A stretch of DNA of 64,000 nt from Meghimatium bilineatum (GCA_034231615.1 CM067306.1:44460094-44524093), one strand, 5' to 3'. Positions 10,950 to 21,833 are shown, counted from the first letter of the stretch. Numbers and translations: made by a program. The notes: generated from the sequence alone by a model not told the origin.

Positions 10950-12611
10950 GTGAAAACCCTTATCCTTAACAATGACCTTCCTACCACTGCCAAATCTCTT
11001 TGCATCGATCAAAGTTGTTTAGGCAAACCTGTTTTCTATATGCTGCCTAAAATCCATAAGGCATCGAATCCTGGTAGACCTATTGTCTCTGCTTGCTCTT
11101 GTCCGACTGAGCGCATCTATGACTTCCTTGACAGCATTTTTCAGCCGTTAGTCGAACAACTGCCTTCTTTCTTGAAAGACACTAAGCATGCCCTAACCAT
11201 TTTTTCTACCGTCCAGTTGTCTTCTGACCGTACCTATCGTCTGTTCTTGCTTGATGTCTGTTCTTTGTACACATCTATACCCCATGCAGATGGTCTCAGG
11301 GCTCTACAGTTCTTTCTTGACAAGAGTCCCCACCCCTCTGTATCCACTTCTACTCTTATCCGTCTTGCTGAACTGGTACTTACGCTCAACTCTTTTGAAT
11401 TTGATGGACACTTTTTGGATCAGATCAGTGGCGTTGCCATGGGAACCAAAATGGGACCTAGCTATGCGTGTCTCTTCATGGGACATCTGGAACATTTAGT
11501 TTGGTCTACATATGATGGCCCGTTCCCATCTCTTTTCCATAGATACATTGACGATGGGATAGGTATCACCGACATGTCCGAAGTTGAATTGTCTCGTTTC
11601 ATCAACTTCATCGGCAGTTTTAACCCTGCTATTCAATTTACATCTAATATCTCCACTACTTCTGTCAACTTCCTTGACATCATTGTCACCATTTATCCCC
11701 CTTACCTTAGCACATCCGTTTACTATAAACCTACTGATGCACATGGCTTTCTTCTCTACACTTCTTCTCATCCCCCTGCTTGTCGCAACTCTCTACCGTA
11801 CTCCCAGCTTCTTCGCCTGCGTCGCTTATGTAGTGATTACGACGATTTTCTCGACAAGTCCTCTGAGATGATTGAGTTTTTCCGTAGACCATCGTTCCCT
11901 GACAGCATTCTTTCTTCCGCTTGGCTCCGTGTGCGCCATTTGTCTCGCCTCGATACCTTGACTAACCCTCAGGGTTCTTCCTCCTCCTCTGATAGGGTTA
12001 AACTTATTCTTACCTTTCATCCCCATAACTCTTCTGTTCGACGCATCATGCTCAAACATTATTCTCTTCTCCAGTCTGATCCTGACACCCGTGACGCTTT
12101 CCATGACTTACCTCTGGTGGCTTATAGGCGTGATAGAAATCTGAGGGACATCTTGGTTCATAGCCACCTTAAGTCTTCTGTTCCTGACCATTTTGGCACT
12201 GTTCGTTGCTCACGTGTCCGTTGCTTTACATGTCCTTATGTGGTTCAGATGCGCTCCATTTCATTTCCCAAGGCCACTTTCTCCATCGATGAGGCCTTTA
12301 CATGTGAATCCCGTAATGTCATTTACGTGATCATATGTAAATGCTGTGGCAAACAGTACATCGGGGAAACCGGCCTACGATTGAGCGATCGCTTTTGTAA
12401 CCATCTTCATGCCATCAAGCACAGAACACCCACTCCTGTGGCCACACACTTCAACGGCGATGGTCATCATGGTGCTTTGGATATTCAGGTCACCGCCATC
12501 AGATCTTGCACCACCGATGATAGATCTAGGTATGCTCTAGAAAATCGTCTCATTTTCGAGTTGGGTACACTCAAGCCTTTTGGACTCAATTCCGACCACT
12601 CTTATGTCTAG
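10950..12611 (+). CDS. Penelope-like reverse transcriptase with GIY-YIG endonuclease (partial, N-terminus missing)
   Basis: The protein copies element RNA and nicks target DNA for retrotransposition. The uninterrupted 553-residue frame contains the Penelope RT blocks in order: LPKIHK and RPIVSACSCPTERI (about residues 33-56), LDVCSLYTSIP (about 100), MGTKMGPSYACLFMG (about 165), the catalytic RYIDDGIGI (about 198) and VNFLDIIV (about 239). A Cys linker (RCSRVRCFTC, about 427) leads into the GIY-YIG nuclease: NVIYVIICKCCGKQYIGETG (about 457), an Arg in LSDRFCNHLH, and a Glu in ENRLIFELG. The first codon shown is GTG and the frame is open through to the insertion boundary, so there is no genuine start. 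Roughly the first 150 residues expected for Penelope proteins are absent. All catalytic residues are intact and no stops are present, so the copy is young. Confidence 0.9.
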   Translation: MKTLILNNDLPTTAKSLCIDQSCLGKPVFYMLPKIHKASNPGRPIVSACSCPTERIYDFLDSIFQPLVEQLPSFLKDTKHALTIFSTVQLSSDRTYRLFLLDVCSLYTSIPHADGLRALQFFLDKSPHPSVSTSTLIRLAELVLTLNSFEFDGHFLDQISGVAMGTKMGPSYACLFMGHLEHLVWSTYDGPFPSLFHRYIDDGIGITDMSEVELSRFINFIGSFNPAIQFTSNISTTSVNFLDIIVTIYPPYLSTSVYYKPTDAHGFLLYTSSHPPACRNSLPYSQLLRLRRLCSDYDDFLDKSSEMIEFFRRPSFPDSILSSAWLRVRHLSRLDTLTNPQGSSSSSDRVKLILTFHPHNSSVRRIMLKHYSLLQSDPDTRDAFHDLPLVAYRRDRNLRDILVHSHLKSSVPDHFGTVRCSRVRCFTCPYVVQMRSISFPKATFSIDEAFTCESRNVIYVIICKCCGKQYIGETGLRLSDRFCNHLHAIKHRTPTPVATHFNGDGHHGALDIQVTAIRSCTTDDRSRYALENRLIFELGTLKPFGLNSDHSYV

Positions 12612-12800
12612 TACTGGTTTGGTGTGGTCTTTGTCTTTATTCTTTTTGTTCCGTCATTTACTCATCTTTTTGTTTCGTTTCGTTTCCACATATATTTACG
12701 TTTTTATGTACTTTCTGACCTTCCGGCATATCATTTCCATATTTTCGTTGGACGTTGTGATAATTTTTCTATTCGTCGTCTTTTAATGATTTGTTTGTGT

Positions 12801-12830
12801 CTTGATAAAGACCTTTTGGTTGAAACGTTG
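12801..12830 (+). ncRNA. Hammerhead-like core remnant in Penelope 3' UTR
   Basis: The sequence ttgataaag, then acc-tttt-ggt, then tgaaacg resembles the hammerhead core CTGATGA / stem II / GAAA. It lies 190 bases after the stop codon. Penelope-like elements are known to carry minimal hammerheads. Here the first core box deviates (TTGATAA), and no good cleavage triplet with stem III could be drawn. It is probably an inactive remnant. Confidence 0.3.
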
Positions 12831-12975
12831 AATATGATTCGTGTATTGTAATTTTTATGATTTCTTGTGTGCTCATCATTGCCCATCATTACCCACTAGT
12901 TTTTGATATAGTCTATGGTGTCCCATTGAGACGATATATAAACCTGTGCTTTACGTAAGTCTAATCAAAGACAAA

Positions 12976-13592
12976 GAAGGATTCATTCCAAGGAACACAT
13001 GGGTTGGCTGAGTTTTTCTGGGGTTTTCTTGAGGTATATTGAAATGTTTTTTATTTTGATCTTAATTTTATGGCAATTTTTTTTTCTGGAGTTTTCGTGT
13101 TTTGTTTCGTTTGTGATTTTCTAATGTTTAGGGCATACTGTTTAATGTAGTACCGCCCGATATCTCCGGTCTTTACTTGCTGATATTGTTGTGATGTCAT
13201 GTTATATAAGTAAATTGTCATAATGCGTGACGGTCTCTACATACAAGAACTATTCTCAAAAACCCTCTATCTCTTCTGTTTTGATGTTACATATGCCTAA
13301 ACTGTGTTTATTTTTGTTGTTACATCTTGCTACAACCAACTTGGTATAATTGTCTGTCTAATTCTGTGTTTGCTGTTTGTTGCAACTCCCTGATATAACC
13401 GAGGGAGTATGATGTGTATAAATATTCCGTCTCCTTACAGAGAACAGCTATAAAAACCAGCGGCCATATCTAACTTGTGTTATTTCTAATTAATAGTGTT
13501 CAACCTGTCTATGTTTTAAGTGTATATATCGTTTTATTGTTCGTAGAGGGTTGCATAGGGTCTTCCGAGTAGTTGATGATTATTACGTAAAC
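12976..13592 (+). other. Inverted-duplication arm sequence without a gene; LTR-like traits
   Basis: Counterpart of 32658-33285. It has a TATA-like tataaat in gatgtgtataaatattccg at about 13413 and the palindrome actccctgatataaccgagggagt-type sequence near 13386. These recall retroelement promoter sequence, but no coding region accompanies them, so I do not name an element. Confidence 0.35.
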
Positions 13593-13621
13593 TTTTTTTT
13601 TTCTTCTTCTTCTTTCGTTCG

Positions 13622-16600
13622 CTAATAATGTCTATATCTGCAGTGTTGTTTCTTGTATATATTGCACAGTGTTTTCCATTTCTTGTTTGTACCATATAGT
13701 TTAACATTTATTGGTGTATCAGAAGGCCAGTATGTGCATCTTAATGTGTCATAGTTTGCACATTCTTGAAGGATATGTTCTGAAGTCTGGTTGACTTGTC
13801 CACAATTACACTTTGCTGTTGTGCCAATTAAAAATTGTGTATACATATGGCTGTTTAGTCTATTGTGTCCAGTTCTCAGTCGAAATATGATGACCTGTTC
13901 TTGTCTGTTAAGTAGGTGGTAGTCATCCCGTGGAGGTAAGTTAGGCTTTCGTTGTGCCTTTATCATGGATTTCTTTTGGTGATAGCTGATTGGTACATCC
14001 GGTTGCTGCATGTTAGCACCTTCCTTGGCGTGTTGATCAGCTCTCTCATTTCCTGCTATTCCACAGTGTGATGGAATCCATTGCAGTATAACTCTACACC
14101 TATTTTGTACTATGGACAATACCTCTTTTAACTCTGGAAGTTTATTGGATTGTAATGCCTCTAGTACTGACCTTGCATCTGTAAGTATTACAATAGGGTG
14201 TGAGGTCCTGTCCAAAGTTAACAGATTCTCTGCAGCTGTATAAATAGCTTTTACTTCAGAGTCATAGTTGTTGCAGTAATTCCCTGTTGGAATACAAGTG
14301 GTATCAGTGGTGACATCTGGGTATTCTACATATACACCACTTCCTCCATTTTTTACTGCATTCTGTGCTGATCCATCTGTATATACTCTGGTCCATAGAT
14401 CACTTGGGTAAACATCATCAAGGAAACTTAGAGCTGCTACTCTTTTCTGCAGATTATTCTGATGTTCATCCCCATGCACACCTGAAACTGTTGTTTGGAT
14501 GGTCACTGGTAGGCATGTCCGTTTTTCCCATGGGGTGTGTTCTGGTTGAGATGTCAGTGGTATTGTTACCTCTGGTAGATCCGATGCCTGTCTACGTAGA
14601 CGCTTGGCCTGGTGTATGAAGCTGCTTCTTTTAAGCCGTCCTTGTGATAGATTCTGGAATCTTTCCTTCATTGGGTGACTATGGTGGGAAAGAAACTTTT
14701 CTCCATGAATTATAATTTTAGTATCTCTACGATCTTTCAATGACTGCATCCCTTCGATATTCTGCATTTCTATGATTGGTGTGGATCTCATTGCACCTGT
14801 AATGATTCTAAGTGCTTGGTTCTGTACTCTATCTAGGTTTTGTAGTGTAGTGTTTGATGATGAACTCCATGCTGTAGAACCATATTCCAAGTGTGGTCGA
14901 ATGGCTTGTTGGTATACATTTTTTAGAATTCTTTCATTAGCTCCCCAAGTTGTCCCACTCAGTTTTCTTAGTATAGCTATCTTCCTTCTAGCCTTTGTTT
15001 CTGCTTTGCTGATATGATGTTTCCATGTCATTTTGGCATCAAATGTTACACCAAGATATGTGGGTTGGTCATCTACCTTTAAGATAGTTTTATTTACATA
15101 GATGTTTCCTGCTCTTTGTTTTGGTGAAAGTGTAAAAAGGGTTGTTGCTGACTTCTCTATATTGATACTTACACACCATTTGTCAGCCCAATTAGTCAAA
15201 ATGTCCATGGCTCTCTGAAGCATTTATGTGGTAACCATGGCGCTCTCATGTGTGCACCACAGAACCAAGTCATCTGCATATAGTGCTGCCTTAGTTCCAC
15301 AGGGTATTTCTTCAATTAGATCATTGATAAATATTAGAAAAAGAGTGGGTGATAGAACTCCTCCTTGAGGCACTTCATGGCGTAGTAATACTTTCCTACT
15401 TTCTTTGCCATTTACTTGTACTCTGGCTCTTCTATTGTGAAGAAAGGCTTTCGTCCATCTATACATATTTCCACATATCTTGTAGTTTCTCATTTTTTGA
15501 AGCAATCCTTCTTTCCATACTTTATCAAAGGCCTTCTGTAAATCAATCCATGCCACTAAAACTGATTTTTTGTCTTGGAAAGCATCCTCAATTTCCTGTG
15601 AGAGGTATGTGGTTTGATCCTCTGTGGAGTAGCATTGCCTGAAACTTGCCTGCTGTGGTGCAAGGAATTTTCTACTTTCCAGGTGAAATTTTAGTCTTAG
15701 GTTTATGATGCGCTCCATTGTTTTGCACAGGCAACTTGTAAGACTAATTGGTCTGTAGCTAGTTGGTGTTGTTCCATCTTTTCCAGGTTTAAGCAGAGGG
15801 ACCATAATTGATTCTCTCCAGATTTGTGGTATTTTCCCAGTAGTCCAGCTAATATTTAGGATGTCCAATAGTTTCCTTCTGGCTGTTGTTCCTAGATTCT
15901 TTATCATTTCATTTGATATTTCATCAATTCCTGGAGACTTATTTAGCTTTAGTTTAGAGACTGCTAATTCTAATTCACTATATGTGAACAATGTATCCAT
16001 AATTTCATCTGCACTGTTTTCATCACTGATTCTAGTCTGAGCATGTTCCAATTTACTTTTTTGGTCGCTCCGCACTGTATGCTGTTTCTCTGGACTAATT
16101 TCAATATTGCAGTCTTGAACAAATATCCTAGCGAAATTATCTACTGCTTGCTTTCCTGTAATCATTTTGACATTCTGTACGAGTGTTATGTTTGTGCTTC
16201 TTCCTGTTCCCTCATCATTTAGTTGTTTGACCAGTTTCCACAGTTTTCTTCCATCCTTTTCAAAATTTAAGGATTCTGTTTTCTCTTTCCAGCTCTTTCT
16301 TCTAGCTTCTAGTTTGACTCTTTGGAATTTAGCTTTTGCGTGTTGATGTTTGTTGTGATGTTCCTGGCTTGGGTTATTTTCCACTTCCGTCCGTGCTTTT
16401 TCTAATTCCTCTTGCAGCAGTTCTAGTTGTTCACTCCAGTATGGCTTGTATTGTTTGCGTGCTCCTCTTGGTATTGCTTCCTTGGCAGCTTGATGAATAC
16501 ATTTATTGAACTCTTTGACTATGACGCTTATGTCTTTTCCTTCCATGTCTATTTGTCCAGCTAAAACACTACTGCGGTGTTTAAATAGTCCCCAATTTGC

Positions 16601-17497
16601 TTTTTTATAATTCCATCTTGGAAGGCTACATGCATTTCCTGTGAGTTCATTTTTAATACTAAGGAGGACTGGTCGATGGTCGCTACCTCCAAGTGGCTTC
16701 CCCACTGTTCTATTGATTTCCCAGTTTAGGTCTGCTGAGTACAATGCCAAGTCTGGCGTGGAAGTGGTTTGCCATGCTCGTGAGTAGTATGTTGGAGGAT
16801 CTTTTGACTTATTAAGCAATAGAAGACATGTATCGTCTTGCCAGCTTTCAAGTTCTTCTCCTCTTTTATCCATGTGGTCATAACCCCAAATTTGTGAGTG
16901 ACTATTAAAATCTCCACATACTATCAGTCTTCCTCTGTACGGTATTGTGTCCAGGGAAAGGGACTGGTCATTTGGACAATAATAATTTAGTAGGTTGAAG
17001 TCTGTGTTCTTGGTCTTTAGTTGAAGGACCTGATATTCTGCTCCTTCCATGTATAGCTCAGTTTGATGTGCGCTGATATTATTTTTGACTAGAGTTAGTA
17101 TACCTCCTTTTCTTCTGTCTATTCGATCAGCTCTAAAGCACTGATAACCTGCAATCTTAAAGGCTACATCGTTGCTGAGGTGTGTCTCTTGTATGCAACA
17201 AATGCTGACCTGTTCCTTGTGAAGGGTGTTTTATAATTATAATTTCTTGCTAAAGCCATCTTTTTTACTATTTACACCCTCAGCATTCCAGTGCATTATT
17301 GTAAGTGATGTCTCATTGGTTGGTAATATTTGTTGGTCAGTGATATTACTCTTGTGCCTCCTGGCTCCACAAGGCAATCGAAGAGGACCTCCAGTCGTAT
17401 GGGGTGGGCCTTTTCGAGGTATAGGGCCCGGTGCTACTCCTGCCTCGTGAGTCGTCACAGGGTTAGCACCATAACGGGGTAATGCAGATATAGACAT
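13622..17497 (-). pseudogene. LINE polyprotein: endonuclease, reverse transcriptase, RNase H (three premature stops)
   Basis: The frame runs from ATG at 17497 to the stop at 13622. Residues 1-65 form a Pro/Arg-rich leader. The AP-type endonuclease starts at IMHWNAEGVNS (about 67) and has CCIQETHLS, CGDFNSHSQ (about 195) and GGSDHRPV (about 272). The RT has NKSPGIDEISNEM (about 517), SYRPISLTSCLCKTMERI, AWIDLQKAFDKVW, EVPQGGVLSPTLF and the catalytic ALYADDLV (about 743). RNase H follows, with VYTDGSA (about 1038), NYDSEVKAIYTA, VILTDARSV and SHCGIAGNERAD (about 1147); all acidic residues are present. The C-terminus has the Cys/His motif CNCGQVNQTSEHILQEC. In-frame TAA codons occur at 17239-17237, 17233-17231 and just after YADD at about 15223; there are no frameshifts. 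It would act in target-primed reverse transcription in the nucleus. Confidence 0.93.
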
Positions 17498-17618
17498 TCA
17501 TGTGCGATAATGCATGCCATTCTGATTGTTGCGGTGCGCCTTCTGGCCAAATGTCGCTGACTTCAGCACCTTTACTTGCTAGGCAAGACTGTGGTCCTGC
17601 CCGAATGTGGGAGGGCCC

Positions 17619-17693
17619 GGCCAGTCTTAGTTTCCAGCCTCTGCTGGCTGGACTAAGCCCCATCTCCACGCCAAGGAGCTGGCCTCGATGGGG
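17619..17693 (-). ncRNA. HDV-like self-cleaving ribozyme at LINE 5' end
   Basis: The 75 nt start exactly at the first base of the element. Numbering from 17693: P1 is CCCCATC (1-7) with GATGGGG (30-36). P2 is GGCCAG (10-15) with CTGGCC (70-75). P3 is 3 bp (17-19 with 27-29) closing a 7-nt loop. P4 is CCAGCC (43-48) with GGCTGG (55-60). J4/2 is AAACTAAGA, with C64 in the place of the catalytic cytosine. This is the double-pseudoknot order of HDV ribozymes. Cleavage before base 1 would free the exact 5' end of the LINE transcript from any upstream cotranscript. Confidence 0.82.
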
Positions 17694-17704
17694 ATTACGT
17701 AAAC

Positions 17705-18933
17705 AATAACCTAGGGTTTGTTGTAACGTAGGTGTTGGTAGAATATACATGTCGGTTATTGCCAGGTCGGGTGTTACATGTGATACGCTTCTTTGGTAGT
17801 ATAGATAAAAGGGAAATACACAAGGGTCACATATATGCAGACAAACGTAAATAAAACGAGTTGTGTTTGAGTCGTGTTGAATAGGTTTTATTTAGGTTTT
17901 TCGTTATTTTAAATGAACATACATATAATTAGCATGAAAAGTGTATTTATGTATAAATTATTGGTAACATAAATTCGTATATACATAAAACTCTTTGGTA
18001 GCACATAATTAAAGGAAATACATGTATGTTTTTACATATATATACATACAAAAAATTAGATAAAACATGAAGATTTTGAATAGTTTAATTCATATTATGA
18101 CAGAGTCGTCTGCATAGTTAACAGGAAAAATGCTTCGCAAGTAGTAATCCATTTTAGGGAAATATATAATTTATACATATATACAGACAAATGTAGTACC
18201 ATTTTAGTCCTCTATTCGTCGTTTTACACAAATATGCACACAGTGTACAGACAAATTATGTTACAAATGAGTAGCATAAATTCATATATACATGAAATAA
18301 CACTAGTTGGTAAGCACATAGATCAGGGAAATACATGATGTTTACACATATACATTCAAAAAGTAGATAAAACATGAAGATTTTGAGTGGTGTAATTCAT
18401 ATTTTTGGCTTGGGATGTGGTTCCATAGCAGGAAAATATTTTTTTTTAAAAACAGAGTGGTGTTTTAAATTGATAAAAAGAGATATCAGAGGTCGGCCCG
18501 AAATAACAATGATTATATAACAATTAACCTGGAGCAAAGCCCTAATACGGATTATTTCCAAGGAAATTAGGCTTGGCTGAACTTTTCTGGGGGTTTTCTT
18601 GAGGTATTTTCTTTTTAAAAGTCGAACTTTTCATAATTTATATTTTGTTTCTTTTCTGTTTTATTTATATTTTATTGTTCATTTGTTGGTATTTTCTTGT
18701 GGTTTGTTATGTCTTGTTTATTTTTTTTAATTTTTTTTTGGGTGGGGGGGGGGGGAGTTGTTACATGCCTAGGTTTTAACAGAACTAGATACCCTTTTGT
18801 TGTCTACGTACCTGAACCTGTTCAGACTTTCTATAAAGCAAACACACCGTTTATCATTTTACCAAGTTAGCATACATCAACTTACATATCATCAAATTTG
18901 TCACTAATGAAATAACAGGCTAGTTAGATACAT
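17705..18933 (+). other. Inverted-duplication arm without a gene; 307-bp tandem duplication
   Basis: Counterpart of 31440-32657. Two copies of an about 307-bp segment occur, anchored on agataaaacatgaagatttt at 18058 and 18365. A poly-G run lies at 18742-18755. No coding signal on either strand. Confidence 0.6.
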
Positions 18934-19357
18934 CATCATCAGGTGCCATGCCTGGTGGCGTAGCCGGTCATGGCTCTCCACAGCACTCTGTCCACAGTAT
19001 TATATTTCAAAATCGTTGTTGTTTCTTTGCCGTGCCAGGTTGTCAAACTGTCTAATATTTTCTCACGTTTTCACCCTCTGTCTCTGATGCCTTCAATCTT
19101 GCCTGTTGTGATTATGTTCTCTAAACCTGCCTGTCACATGAAGTGGCCAAAAAAAGATTGCCTTTTTCTTATATATTCTTGATTGGGTCCGAAGGTCCGT
19201 TTCGCATTTAACTCTTTTAACTCCTCTAAATTAGTTTTTCTGGCAGTCCATGGTATTCTCAGCATTTTTCTGTAGAACCACATCTCTGTTGCCTCCAATC
19301 TCCCACTTTCCAGTTTGTTTATTGTCTAAGACTTGCACCCATATGTTAGTATAGGGG
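18934..19357 (-). mobile_element. RTE-like LINE 3' end inserted in left arm
   Basis: Minus-strand translation gives the C-terminus of an endonuclease/RT LINE: MWFYRKMLRIPWTARKTN, then TGKIEGIRD and LWRAMTGYA. Its low-coordinate end is catcatcatcaggtgcc, the complement of a GAT-type 3' tail, as in the plus-strand copy at 3490-3722. The insertion is flanked by ttagatacat (18924-18933) and ttggatacat (19358-19367), a 10-bp target duplication with one difference. The right arm lacks the insert at about 31405-31425. It is 5'-truncated, with stops in the frame. Confidence 0.85.
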
Positions 19358-19367
19358 TTGGATACAT

Positions 19368-21105
19368 AGGACTTTTAAAAACAATTAGTTTTGCGGAGAC
19401 GGCAAACCATCGATGCGCATAATAGGTACATGGTTATATCAGGGAGTTACTACAAGCAATAAACACATAATTTGAAACACACATAAAAACAATAGAGGGG
19501 CGGAGACCTACTAGAAGTTATATTAAACACAGTAGACAAATCACTGAACTAAACAAACAACAACAACATACGATAATGTGTAGAGACGTCACCCTCAACA
19601 CCGAACAGAACTGTGCTTGAAAGGTTAACATTAAACACATAAAAAAATAATTTATAAAATATATATTACAGATATAACCTTAAAATGTGTTAGTTTGCAC
19701 TAACAGTAACCGACAGCAGTTAAAATTACGATTCAAATCATTTACTATGACCTAATGAGAACAATATATTTTACTATATTAAGAATACCATTGACGTCTT
19801 TTATAGTATATCTTTTACAGAACAATACGATTTACACAATTACAGTGTTAGAACAAGGTGTTTCTGTCATATGCCCAATAGGTTAGCAAAAAAACTAGAT
19901 TATGTCCCTTACATAAACAGTCGTATACTATTCTTTATATGTTATCCCTTCTACTATGTTAACATTTTCTCAGTATATTCTCACGAACGTATAAGATTAT
20001 CTACCATATTATAAAATATTCTAAATGTTCTCCTTAGGTTCTGCAACTATTTTCTCAGTGGCCTCTTAAACTGTGTTTTCACGCAAACTTATTTTTTTCA
20101 TAACTAAAAGCTAAGAGCCAGTACAACTAAGAATATTCATTGATTTGCTTCTAGTAAGTACAAATTTTAATACTCCACATAATTTTGAAATGTGTTTATG
20201 ATGTACTTTTCCTAGAAGCTTGATATATATGTAGTAATGAAACATGAATAGGTCTATATTATAAAATATCAGACAACTTGAAATATAGAATATTCATTGC
20301 GTCTTGAATGTAACACAGTGAGTGACCTATTAACATATTTACATTTTAATGGTGATAGCCTTTGGAGATACTATGATATGGGGAATAACTATCATTTAAT
20401 TATGTATACTGTTTCTAAATTATGGAATATGAGACCACATATGAACAGGAATATAGGTATTGAGTAGCTATATGAATTCTTCCTAGATTAATGGTGGTAT
20501 GCCTATAGTTAGTACGTAATTAACTCACACCCTTTGATACGAATATTGAATTTATGTCCCCATATCATACGCATGCATGTCTAAATTTTTTCACTATCAA
20601 CTTATCGGCACAATGACTATATAACAGTTAACTTTAGATGCCTTTCCAATTTACCTACAGCCATGCCCATTATCAAGCAGTCTGTCCTGGTGCTCCTATA
20701 TAAAATGGTAGATCATGTGATCTGCTGAAAATCAAGCCTGTGTGTGATGTGACAAATTAATAAGAGAAGTCAGAATATAGAAAACATCACAGTTATGCAG
20801 CCATAACTTGAAGATGTCCTTGATGGTGATAATTGTGAACAAGGCTGCCCCAGCCAACACCGCTAACACATCCAAACATATTGCATGCTGTGTACATCTG
20901 TGACATGAAATGAACCTTTGCAGGATTGTAGAAGCTTGTGATTCACACTGTGCCAATAATGGAAATATGGAAGGCACAACACACTGTAGGAGCCATTTCG
21001 GCTCGATGGAAAGCTTCTAAAATCATTGCATACTTTTGAAAATCTTCTATGTATAAATTTCTGGAGGAACTATTTCACAGCATAAACATGAAGTGGCTTT
21101 ACAAA
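19368..21105 (+). other. Inverted-duplication arm, no recognisable gene
   Basis: Counterpart of about 29460-31160. Only short conserved open stretches exist. One, minus strand 20977-20732, matches plus strand 29617-29841 with the same reading (MAQCESQASTILQRFIS-type start in the right arm). It has no known family. Confidence 0.45.
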
Positions 21106-21342
21106 TTATTTATAGTGTATGCGATTTAAACAACCACCACTGACATCATAAAAAGTATAGTACATATGTAGTCTAGTACTAACAAATGATTCATTTGTTT
21201 CTATTGCAGGTTCATCTTCAATATATGACTCATTTCCTGCTGTTAGTGTAAAATACTGTTTGTATTCAAAGCCATGTTTATTACATTCACCACACAACAA
21301 ATTACATAATGGTGGCACACACTTTTGAGAAACACAGTTCAA
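21106..21342 (-). pseudogene. Conserved open frame in left arm, Cys-rich, unknown
   Basis: The 78-residue reading is MNCVSQKCVPPLCNLLCGEC and onward, then a Tyr-rich tail ending CLNRIHYK. The counterpart in the right arm (plus strand, about 29230-29466) keeps the frame but has TAG where this copy reads Tyr, and a Gly where this copy has the last Cys. The five closely spaced cysteines might be a zinc-binding or disulfide module, but I recognise no family. Its conservation may only reflect the recent duplication. Confidence 0.3.
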
Positions 21343-21833
21343 ACATTCAAGACTTATGCAGGACTTGTGGAGAGAAATTACTAACGAAAAAAACAGAAAT
21401 ATAACTACCAGAAACGGCTCCTTTGTACACTACATGTTAATAATATTTTCTTTAGTTTTGGTTTGAATGGAAATGATGATATGCCCAATAAATATTCAAC
21501 AAATATGTGCATAAAATGTTTATATAAAATTATAACACATTAATCTCACATATTCAGAGCAATCACTAAAGATAACACAACAAATTGGAGATAAATCTAG
21601 AAATGTTTGGTGTCATTCTAAGCCTGATGTTTGTATCAATTAGTGTTCTGTCTGTTTGCATTATTCAGTAAAATATCTTGGTAGCATGAAAATTTGAGTA
21701 CTAGGTCCACAAATGAAATGAATGCCGACATTTCTGATCTTTCAAAGCATCCCAATCAATCTAACATTTCCGTACAAGATGAGGTTGGTGTGTCTGATGA
21801 ACAACATTAAAAAAAGTAAGTTCAAAGGCAAAC

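Larger units (their letters stand above)
10926..12963 (+). mobile_element. Penelope-like element, 5'-truncated
   Basis: The insertion is flanked by the 12-bp direct repeat atcaaagacaaa (10914-10925 and 12964-12975). The right arm of the inverted duplication has one copy of this site and no insert, so both ends are exact. The element holds one long open frame encoding Penelope RT plus GIY-YIG endonuclease, then a 350-base 3' UTR. The frame is already open at the 5' junction, with no N-terminal region, so the copy was truncated on insertion. No second pseudo-LTR is present. Confidence 0.92.
13593..17693 (-). mobile_element. Full-length RNase H LINE (I/Ingi-like), copy 1
   Basis: The 4,101-bp insertion is flanked by the 11-bp target duplication attacgtaaac (13582-13592 and 17694-17704). 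The right arm carries the empty site once at 32658-32668. On the minus strand the order is: 75-nt HDV-like ribozyme, about 120 bases of further 5' UTR, one frame of 1,291 residues, then a short 3' end with a GAA-rich, A-rich tail (13593-13620 as its complement). There is no separate ORF1. The coding frame has three in-frame TAA codons and no frameshift, so the copy is recent but dead. The single-frame EN-RT-RNase H layout with a 5' ribozyme is like the Ingi/L1Tc group. The clade assignment is inference. Confidence 0.92.

Noticed and set aside
11304-11771. Antisense frames within the Penelope coding region
   Set aside because: Shadow frames opposite a well-supported RT gene.
15221-15224. In-frame TAA codons in the LINE as a sign of stop-codon reassignment
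   Set aside because: The other copy has sense codons at the same places (Glu, Lys-like), and the Penelope frame uses normal stops. Ordinary decay explains them.
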